DNA of 27,079 bases from the NCBI GenBank assembly GCA_036897485.1, contig JAYMTF010001027.1, positions 1 to 27,079 of the forward strand, written 5' to 3'. The number at the start of each line of letters is the position of its first letter. The first letter of the stretch is position 1. The translations under genes and the position numbers were made by a program. This document shows positions 1-9,600 of this stretch, in pieces. The notes under the pieces are model-generated. The model worked only from the letters and a program-made list of their open reading frames with translations. It was not told the origin of the DNA and searched no databases. The stretch comes from Pelargonium nanum (Eukaryota; Streptophyta; Magnoliopsida; Geraniales; Geraniaceae).

Positions 1-447
1 ACAAAGTTCAGGGGATGTATCTGTTTTATGTGGATAGTTCATATTGGTTATCTGTAGTTAACCCATTAAGAAATTCCAAATTGTTTTATTTAACATGGTG
101 ATCCATTTTCACCACAAGCAAGCACAAAATAAAGAACTAGTGATGCATGATCATATGATGTTATATGAGTTTTTTTTTCCTTCATAAAGATGTTGTGTTT
201 TGAATTCATTTATCAGTTCAAATAGTTAATGAACACCAAAGTCAAATTCTGTAACAAAGAAAAGATAGATTGTGTTTTAAAATGAAACTTTATTGACTCA
301 AGTCTATGTGAAAAGAAAAAGGAGAATAAATAAATGGCCTTGACTCAGATAAAGTCTTTATGGCATAGAAAAATCTCTATGAAAGATAAAGATCCTCCCA
401 AGCTTTCCTTGAAAGCTCCTTATTTGACTAACCTGGACACTCAAAAT
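1..447. other. AT-rich spacer downstream of the amylase gene
   Basis: I see no coding exon here. The stretch is AT-rich with homopolymer runs. Read on the minus strand it contains another AATAAA-like hexamer near 290, so it may include alternative 3' ends of the neighbouring minus-strand amylase gene. Confidence 0.5.
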
Positions 448-451
448 GACT

Positions 452-466
452 TTTATTTATTTATTT
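452..466 (-). terminator. Probable poly(A) signal of the amylase gene
   Basis: Overlapping TTTATT units on the plus strand give three overlapping AATAAA hexamers on the minus strand. They lie about 180 nt past the stop codon of the amylase gene, a normal 3' UTR distance in plants. The assignment rests on motif and position only. Confidence 0.5.
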
Positions 467-647
467 AAATGTAAAGAATTACATAGGTTTACAACAAAAC
501 CAAAAGGTTGACAACAATCTAGTCTTTTACATAAATTCAATTCAAGAGAAGATTGATACATATCAGCTAATGCTCTGAACTGAATGTGTTTTATATAAGT
601 GATGATGTTCAAAAAAGTGCATATAAACATTAACTTGGAGGGCTTAG

Positions 648-3600
648 TTATTGTCTCAACCACACTTGATAATCATGTCCCTTATCAATGAGCTTGGCCC
701 AGCTCCCATCTAAATGAAGCTCCTTTGATGGATTCCAATCAAAATACCCAATCTTCATTACCAGTCTCTGATCAATGTGTGCAACATACCCTTCATTGTT
801 TGCATGTAGTATTTTTACGCTACTCCGGCAGTGTATCCCAGCCTGTCTCCGAGCCTCGATTAACTCAGTTATCACATCCCGGATGCCAAAATCATACAGA
901 TGGTCGTAAAAAACTACCGGCTGCACCCAAGTTCATGTACACAATCATACATATGAAATGAAAAGAGAATGTGTTAGCTATAAATGTTCCAGAGATTAAA
1001 CAACTTACTGTTCCTGGATGGGTTAAAATGTATGCATATCCTTGTGTAAGCTTATCTCGCGGAAAAGGCCAGTGACCCTTCAAAGAAAGAGAAGATGATC
1101 ATATACTATTAGCTTAAACTTTTAGTTGAATTGGTTCTTTTCGGTATGTACCTGAGTTGATCCAGTGTCATGGTTCTCTAGAAAAGTGACGGCACGAGAG
1201 GGCCACCACCCCATCACTCCAGGGGGTTTTCCCAAGGGATCAATCAACCGCCAATACTGGTTGTGCAGGGCTGAATGCAGAATACCCTTCAAAGATATAT
1301 CACACATGGTTGAATTGGTTCATTCATTTCCATGCATTATTTATGGATCAAACTTAGCCAAATTGTTCGAGTACGTACCTTTGTTGTGACGTCGAATGCT
1401 GAGGAAGTACCTCCGGTGGCATTGATCCAATTAACAATCCGTTGCCGATGAGCATCTATCATCCAAGGCAGATCAAAGTCAAGAGAATGAAAATATGAGA
1501 ATAGATAACTCACTTTAAAATGGGTCTACCTTGATTGTAACACAAGTCACCATTCTCATATGCTAAACTGTCCCAGTATTCGCCAATGGCAAAGGCGGGA
1601 TGTGAAACTTCTATATATTCTTTCACATAAGTACCAGAGAAGCCTCTGCAAAAAAGACACAAACATAAGCTGTCAATACCCATCAACAAAGAGCTTAAGA
1701 CAAAAATGTCAAATAACATAAATACCTAACAAAGTCGAGGCGCCACCCATCATAACCAATTTCACTACGAAGCCAATTTAGCCACTCCTTTATGTCTTTT
1801 CGCACAAATTCCTGCGAATGATCTACATTTGGTGCTGCATGGAATATATCACCTACAAAACGCAGTTAAAGAAGAGGAAAATAGTCTCATTTGCCTATTT
1901 GATGTTGTCATTTTGAAAAAATAGAACGAAAGAATTACCACTCGATGGATTTCCTCGGCCCTGGAAATTCGGATCATCGCAAACAATTGCTTCGGGTCCC
2001 CAAGCAAGCTTTCCACCAAATACGTTCCAAACACCATTTGGACTCTGAAATTATATGTTGTTCATATCAGAAAACGTATGATTTGTACATTTAAGTCAAT
2101 TACGAAAGCATTACTTGCCTGTTTATGTGCACATCGATGATTTAGCACAACATCTCCCAAGACCTATAAACATAAAGTGCACATATAGCAAATGTGAGAG
2201 AACAATTTTTACAACATACCACTAAGATCAAGATTCAAGCGCAACAGATTAGTCAAATGTGAGTGCAAGAATGTTGATCATCACAAAAGCTCTCATAATC
2301 ATCCTAACTTGTTTTGACATCACAATTACTTTTTGAAAACTTGAATTGAAACATACCAGAATGTCATGGGAATGCATTTCCTCTATACAATGTTTAAGTT
2401 CCTCCACAGTACCATATGCTGAGTTCAAGTTGTAAAGGTCAGAGGGCATATAACCTGCACATATCATTTGTCAATCAATACTCTAAAAAATCTAAATGAT
2501 ACAAATTCTATAAAAATAACAAAACAATACCTTGAGGAGCCACAGATTCAGTTGGTGGAGGCAGCCACACAGAAGTTATTCCACAATTTGACAAATCAGC
2601 AGCTTTAGGAGCTAACTCCATATACCACTGCCTCCTCCAACTTTCCCAATTGAAACCTTGAAACTTCAAGAAAGAGACTGTTAAATCTGTTAAAAGTAAC
2701 TTTTGACAAACAAACTGATAACATAGAGCAGTGTTAAATTTTGAGGGTAAAGTATATAACTAACCACAATCTCGCGCCCCGTTCCAGTTCCCGACTCTGC
2801 ATTCAAATTCATGTCAATGCTGATCAGATACAACATTACAACCACATTTTTTGAATCATGCTTCATGGAGATTGTAAAGCAAACTTACCTAATTTTTTCT
2901 GTTCCGGCGTTCGCTGCCATTGTATTGTCTTTCGTTCAAGAGCACGCTCAAGATCCTCTCGTTTCTTCTTTATAGTTTCTTTCTCAATTACGTGCTCAAT
3001 AAGCATATCTCCTTCCTTTGGCTTTTGCTGTGAAATGGACCAAACTTCACTAGGCTTTGGCAAGTCAAGCGTTCTATATGTAGACGTCAAGGCTTTCGAT
3101 ACATCAACTTTTCTTGGTGGGAACCTAGGATTGATAGACCTTATCTTCCTTGCCATCCACTGAGGTATCTCCCGACGAGGACCATCGCTAAGAAGCTTCC
3201 ATTTCAGTGAATCGTCGTCTGTCAACAAGTCTATTCGTCCGCCATTGAGCATATAGATGCCATCCTTGTCTTTATCAGACAATGGTGCTTTCTTAAGTAA
3301 CAGAGACTCTGCTACTTCTGTTCTTTGTTTCCACATATCTATGGCTGCTTCGGATGCCTTCAAAGATCTCTGTAGAGCTTCACATCTTCTCACATAGGCA
3401 TCGTCTCTCGAACGAGCTGTTTCTTTGGCAGATTCTATGGCGGTCTTGATGCTTTCCAAATCAGCCTCAAAAGTCTCAGAGACCATCTTCTTTTTCTCTT
3501 CTGCATCTTCCTTCATCTTCTCTATGAATAGCTTAATTTCATCTTTCTGCTTCTGATTCCTTTTCCCACTCGAGGCCTGAAACTCGAGCAATGCTTTCTT

Positions 3601-4774
3601 CACATTGTTCGCACGAAGTTCTGATTCATTTGCTCGGGAGCGAGCCATTTCCACCTCCACCTTCAACTTATCAACCTCAGTTTTTGTGAGCAACAACTGA
3701 GATTCTAAATCAGTAACAACATCTTGTAATTTAAATTTATCAGACTGGACAGAAGCGATCTCATCGCTCGGGTTCATAACATCTGTAAATGCTGCAACAG
3801 CATTTGTTGCGTAGTCACCAGCTCTTTCTGCTACAGCTAAAGCCTTCTCTATAGCGTCTTTCGACTGCTCCACGAAAGACGATATGGTGCTCTCTGTGGT
3901 TTTTCTTATTTGCTCCTCGAACTTGCGAGCTGCTTCGGCTGCTGAAGTTTCTGCAGCTGAAACCCTCATTTGTGCATCTTCAAGAATGTGGGATGTGACT
4001 TGCTTGAAAGAAAACTCTGCTAATTTTTCAACTTGCACCGCGAGTTCAACGGAGTCTTGTCTCGCGAGGACTAGATTGGATTCCAAGTTAGACTTCTCAT
4101 CTATGGTGTTTTGCAGCTTCTGATGGAACTGAGATTTTGCTGAAACGAGTTCTGTGAGTGCCAAGTCCTTGTCATGAGTTACAGCAGCTAAATTTTCCTT
4201 TTGTTTGTCCTTGGACCGAGCCAATTCTATGAGTAATCGATCTCTCTCCTTCTGCATAGTTTCTTCTCTGGCCTTAGCCTCGGAAAGAGCTCGTTTGATT
4301 TCCTTGAGCTCGTTTTCTTGCGATTCACCATCCGCGTGGTCACCAGAAAAGCCCTGCCATGTAACATCAACAATCATTATCACTTCACAAATCTATCAAA
4401 ATAGGGTGGGCACTTGCATGATACGTCCCACCCTTAGCTCTGCCAAAGGACATGAGAAGTGTATTGATGTGTACTAAATTGGGAAAAACAAACAAATTTA
4501 ATGCATACCTTTTTGGCGGATACAATAGTTCTTGATGGTATACAAATCAAATTGCATGGATACAAAAAATTCCTGCAAAACATACATGTCAAATTGTAAT
4601 AAAATCAAGATTATAAGTAAATGAGAGTTTTGGAATAAGTTGCACACACCTTCTGATGGACACAGTTCTGAAACAAGATTGGACATGACTTGGGTGGCGA
4701 TGCGCTCTAAAGCCAGCAATAGGATGGCATGGAAGAGACCTGGATGTTCCGTTGGGCGATAAAAAGGCGCTCAT
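648..4774 (-). CDS. Coiled-coil / GH13 alpha-amylase fusion, probably plastid-targeted
   Basis: Exons (minus): 4774-4650, 4572-4509, 4353-2889, 2796-2765, 2663-2531, 2454-2357, 2163-2119, 2044-1939, 1852-1726, 1645-1530, 1455-1379, 1286-1152, 1077-1009, 920-648. All phases close, giving 954 residues. Residues 1-63 are Ser/Arg-rich and poor in acids, like a chloroplast transit peptide. Residues ~73-415 are heptad-like Lys/Glu/Ala-rich coiled coil. Residues ~419-551 are a linker I do not recognise. Residues 552-954 are a full GH13 domain close to plastid AMY3. Its catalytic residues are visible: nucleophile D729 (GWRLDFVRG), acid/base E754 (GEYWD) and D836 (FLENHDTGS), plus the DVVLNHR region. 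The enzyme should cleave internal alpha-1,4 bonds of starch. Known AMY3 carries N-terminal CBM45 starch-binding domains; here a coiled coil stands in that place. I chose ATG 4774 because in-frame codons upstream lack ATG. The intron 2118-2045 has a GC donor. The enzyme class is clear; plastid location is inferred. Confidence 0.9.
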
Positions 4775-4791
4775 TTCTTCGTTCCTGCCAT
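4771..4791 (-). other. Six-codon upstream ORF touching the amylase start
   Basis: In the inferred leader an ATG at 4791 opens a six-codon ORF. Its TGA overlaps the main ATG as ATGA, so the stop of one frame and the start of the next share bases. The uATG context is weak (T at -3, G at +4) while the main ATG has G at -3. It may lower or modulate translation. This depends on the 5' UTR intron being placed correctly. Confidence 0.45.
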
Positions 4792-4819
4792 CGAATTCAA
4801 GAGTTTTTTTGGTCAAAAT

Positions 4820-5151
4820 CTGAAGATGAAATCAAAGAATCGCATATCTCCTACAAAACAACGACAACAATCATAATGATCGAACAATGTCGAGTAACCA
4901 ATCAAGAATAACATGATTTAATGAAAACCTCAGAAACTTGTAGGAAATAGCAATAAAGAAATTTTTAAAAAAATATAGAAGATTCAAATCCAGTGCTCAC
5001 TCAAATCATATAACCAAGAAATCAAAGAGCATGTGATCGACAAATGAACCAAACCCAATAACGAAATGTGAGTGAAACTAAAGAACATTCAGGATCAGAT
5101 CAAAATAAAAATGTCCATTAATAGAAATTGAATGACTGAGAAATTGGTCAC
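4820..5151 (-). other. Inferred 5' UTR intron of the amylase gene
   Basis: On the minus strand a CAG/gtgacc donor lies at 5151 and a pyrimidine-rich cttcag acceptor at 4820, just upstream of the coding exon that begins translation at 4774. The sequence between is AT-rich with no coding exon. Leader introns of this size are common in plant genes. There is no transcript evidence here. Confidence 0.45.
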
Positions 5152-5370
5152 CTGGGTACGATGAGACAAATGGTGATTTTTCTTTTTCTTTTTCAAGCGC
5201 TACACAAAGATTAAAATCTCCATGATTATTGTTACTTATTTGTTATGGTTATATTTAGTTTTGGGAAATGAAGATGATGATGAGGAGTGAGCAAGTATGT
5301 ATGTGAGTTGTGATGGAGAGAGAGAGATAGCAGAAAATTAAGGAGATGCAATGGCTTAGAGTGTGAGACA

Positions 5371-5379
5371 TTTATATGG
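5371..5379 (-). promoter_or_regulatory. TATA box of the amylase gene
   Basis: The minus strand reads CCATATAAA here. A CT-rich stretch (GA repeat on the plus strand, 5314-5331) follows downstream, resembling the pyrimidine patch of plant core promoters. Transcription would start near 5340, giving a short leader exon to 5152. Position and motif only. Confidence 0.45.
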
Positions 5380-5399
5380 TGAAAATTGAAGAGAGAGAA

Positions 5400-6620
5400 G
5401 TAGAGAAAATGGCTTCAATTAAGCTAAGAATGCCAAAATCGCATGTTTCAAATTAATATATGCATTTCCATGCCGATTTTCGCTCACAGATAAATATGAT
5501 TTTGCTCTCCATTGTCTCCCCATTGCAAATGCCAAAAGAATATGTGTTTGTTTTTTGGCTTTTGTCAGCTCATGTTGTGCCAGTTTGTGTCGTTTCTTGT
5601 TGCTACTTACTCGTTAAATTGTCCAATTTTGTGTTGTTATTGAATTTAATAAACTAGTATTCGCTTAAAACTCGAATTTTAAACATGTACACACTCCGTC
5701 TCTAAATGATTGCCGTGTTTCACATGAATTTTTGTTTCAAAACAAACGTTTGCTTTCGTTTTCCATGAAGTTAGTTTATGCATGAATTAACATGTGATCG
5801 TGAGAGTACAAGAGTAAATATATCGTACTAACCATCTTGTCATCATTTACTCAAAAACCTTATACTTTATTATCTATATGGTTTCATTTAGCGGCCTAGA
5901 CTAGTCAAACCAGTTCAATTTTAGACGGACTAGTGCTTTGATAGTTAGACCAAGGCGATGGTGATCTTGTGCGGACGCCCTCCCTCTGAATGGCAGGAGG
6001 AAAGGAGAGAGGGATGACATGTGGGTTTGGGGTCGATCTTGGGGCGAGTCAACCCCTGGATTCGCCTCACTTGGCATTGGCCTTAAAGAGGAATCTAGTA
6101 TGACATGGACTAAAGAGACGCTACAACATCCATGCCATTGAAGGATATCGCCTGGCATGTGATTGTGTGTAGGCCAAGTCAAGACCTAGACTCGCCCCCG
6201 ATTGCATTACGAGGCGAGACTTGAAGGACAAAGCGAGTGCGCCATGTGGCGGCCAAACCTTTGGGTCTTCTTTTGAAGTACTTTTGAGCCCGTCTTTGGT
6301 TCGATTTAACTCCTGTTTGAACCATTCATCTTCTCGAATTAAATTCCTCAAAACGATATGTTTCGAGCCCTTTTGAGGATTTTAAATTATAACCGTTTTT
6401 ATTCGAAGCCCGCACTAGAGGGTCCGTGTATTGTCTATAAGTTAAACTGTGGAAAACACAAGCCCGCACTACATTTTGATCGTCCAACTTGGTTACTAAT
6501 CTCATTGGCTTATGACTTATGAGCCCCATTGTATGGTGATATAATAAATCGCAATCTTTTACCGTTGCCCAGAACCCGACCACCCTTCATATTCTCCCCA
6601 GTTTCAATTTCAGGAAGATA
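5400..6620. other. Divergent intergenic region between the amylase gene and RIK
   Basis: No gene is seen. The stretch lies between two divergently transcribed genes and must hold both promoters. Bases 5692-5720 resemble a Stowaway end. Bases 5930-6320 are more GC-rich than the surroundings, with recurring GGCGAG-like words, and may be an old insertion. A 12-bp direct repeat occurs at 6406-6417 and 6460-6471. The open frames crossing this region match nothing I know. Confidence 0.5.
5692..5720 (+). mobile_element. Decayed Stowaway-like MITE end
   Basis: The words ACTCCGTCTC and the following bases resemble the conserved CTCCGTCCCAAA-type terminal inverted repeat of Tc1/mariner-derived Stowaway elements. 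I could not find the matching opposite end, so this is at best a solo or eroded end. Confidence 0.3.
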
Positions 6621-9600
6621 ATGACGGAGGACGCCGAGCCCAAGGTTTCCACCGATAGCGTCGCCATATCCACCGACGCATCACAAACCAGGCAAAGGTA
6701 CCACCTCCACTGCATCCCTCTACAAAACCCTAATTTTATCTTTCCCCTTAGTTTTCTCATTCTTGAAAATTTTCAATCTTGGATTCTTATTTTGCTGCTG
6801 CTGTTGTTGTTGGGGGTGTTTTTCTTCAAATTTTATTTTTTTGCTGATGTTCAAGGGTTTTGGGTTTTAGGTTTATGGATCTTCAGTTTTATCGAGGTTA
6901 TTCTTGGTTCTTAACTTATGAATTGCATGATGCAAACCCAAAATGCTTAATATAGTTGGTTGAGGGTTATAGGGTTCTTCCAGAACTTGTTAACTGTTCT
7001 CTAAAGTTGTTGAAAATGTATTGAAATGCATTGATCCTCAGACAGAAAGATTGACATTCTCTGTAATGCCTGTCATTGTACTTTTTTAAATTATAAAAGT
7101 TGGTGATCGACTTCTTTTATTTTGTTATAGTATGGTGGGATTACAATGTTTTTCTTGCAAGTATTGTATAGTTCTATTTGTGCTGCAGAAAGAAGAGGAA
7201 GTGGGATCAACCAGCAGACTCATTGGTTTCTGCTGGTTTAGCAGTACCTGGAGTTCTTCCAGTGGGGAACATGGGATATCTTGCTGGGATTGCACTTCCC
7301 GGTGCAGCTCCAAGCTCTGGCGCTATTATAATGAATCCGATTTCAGTTAGCAGTGCCGCAAAGCCTCAGGTGTTCCAGGCGCCTCTGATACAGCAACAGT
7401 CTGCATCAGTGGCCTCCAAGGTAAAATGATTGAGATACTATATCTTGAGTATGCTTGCAGTTGTGTTGGCTTCAGAGTGTTTATGTTGTTATTTAATACT
7501 TCCGTATTGTTTGTGATTTTTCCTCTTTTTAGTTGAAGATTCAGGATGAGCTAATTATAGCTCGTGAAATTGTCATAAATGATGCAGAATCTTCTGTTCG
7601 CTACAAGCTCACAAAGCGACAGATACAGGAAGAGGTGAATTAGATTTTCTTTAGTTTGCTATTATGATTTTGTTTTGTTGCTATATTCTAAGAAATTGAT
7701 ATATTATTACAGATTCAGAGGTGCACTGGTGCTGTAGTGATTACAAGGTTTGTCTGTCATTTAACTATTTAAGGCTGCTAAAGGGTTTTTTATTGCTCTC
7801 TAATTTTACTGAATTATGTTTATGCTCAAATATCTTTGTAGGGGCAAGTACCATCCGCCAAACTCACCTCCTGATGGTGAAAAGCCATTATATCTTCACA
7901 TATCTGCAGGGGCTCATGTATGTATGCTATTTTAATCTAAGAAAAAAAGTTTATTTTAACGGGGTTGTGTATATAATGGTGCTTCGTAACCTTCCTTCGT
8001 GCTTGGTTGGTTACATTTTGTCATAGTACTCAATATACCTTTTAATTAGGTCCATCACATGCTACAATGGAAGATGACAAGTGGCTTCTAATCCACCACG
8101 AGATTTCCCATTCTTGCTACCCATTAGCTAGACAGACAGTCGACTTGATTGGGAATACATCTAAGTCAAACCCTAGGATTCTCTTTAACAAATATTTGTC
8201 AGAATTTTCTTCTAATGAAGTTTAATACGTATTTGCTGCTATGATGCCAAACTGAAGATCTGTTGTTGATATGTATAAATTTATGATGTATAAATACTTA
8301 AAGATACCCAAACGGGAACAGATCGGTGCAAGGATTACCTTATATGTGGGGTTAGTTCCATATCATTTGGGGCAAAAGTATTTGGTATTTTGCTGAACGC
8401 CTGAACCTTGAACTGTGAGCTACTAGCTGCAAGGCTTCTTATAAGTGCTTACCCTATACAAGCTTGAATTACTTGAAACCATGAAATATAGGGTCAGCTA
8501 GTTGTAAGTAGTTGTTAGGCTTCCATAATTTTTTTCAATCCAACCTCTCTTGGTGCTCCAATCTATTCAAAATCTTGCTTCCCCAATGCAATTTAAAGGA
8601 AAGGGGAGAGAACAAAAAACTGCTACTAATATGTAAGGTCAATTTTATTTGTCTTCTAAGGAATTCAGTTATAGTTTTCCTTAAATATATTTATTGTCAC
8701 ACTGCAGTTAAAAGAGACGGCAGAACGGATAATAGCAGTTGATCGTGCAGCTGCCATGGTTGAAGAAATGCTGAAGGGTCAGAATTCACCGTCAACTTCC
8801 TTTGGCCTTCATTCAGTTATGAGCAACGAAGTGAAGGTATGCATGCATACCATAGCTACCTTTTGGACTGACTATATCTCAAAATTTTAAACATGTAAGT
8901 TCTCTAATTGAATCATCTAACTCAGGCATCGAGCACATGTGTGTTTTTGGGCTTTGACGCTGACCCCTCATTGAACATTGCATCTCGTATTCGTGGACCA
9001 AATGTGAGTTTTCCTCTTCACCCTATCTTTCATGTTTCTGATGGGTACATTTATATGATGGGCTTGGCTGGGTGGTCCTCTACATTTATGCCCCTTTGTG
9101 CCGGTGTCACTGTGCTGTATGAGATGTTCAATCGTCTATTACTTGATCAATTTATTATAATTTTGTATTACACATTATCAAGATGAGTGATTCTAATGTT
9201 TGAAGCTTTCTCTGACATCTCCATATGATCGGGAGAGATTGTTTTTTTGTTGGCGGTTCGGTTTTGTTCATGCAGGATCAGTATATAAATCACATTATGA
9301 ATGAAACAGGAGCAACTGTCTTACTAAGAGGACATGGTTCGGGAAACTTTGAAAGTGCACATGGGGAAGGTAAAGATTTGCTGCTATGTGGCCTTTTGCA
9401 AACTTGTTGGTTCAGCACATTGTTCTTTTATTTTGTTAGAGTCAGTATATTTCCATTCTGCATGCAGGACAGCTGCCACTGCATCTATTCTTATCAAGTA
9501 GTAACCCAAAGAGCCTTGAAGATGCTAAGCACTTGGCTGAAAATCTTTTGGATACTATCAGTGTAGAATGTGGCGCTTCCAGGTAATTAAGATATAATTT

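Noticed and set aside
2661-2690. Alternative acceptor (aacag/TCTCTTTC) for amylase exon 5
   Set aside because: It shifts the frame and breaks the conserved QGFNWES region. The acceptor ending in TTGAAG at 2664 restores [13 protein letters not shown] exactly as in AMY3-type enzymes.
4775-4816. Longer amylase N-terminus starting at 4816
   Set aside because: The codon there is TTG, not ATG, and the added residues are acidic and unlike a transit peptide. ATG 4774 is the first in-frame ATG.
6245-6315. Second tRNA-like/SINE promoter (GGTTCGATTTA near 6298)
   Set aside because: The B-box match is imperfect and no A box lies at the right distance upstream.
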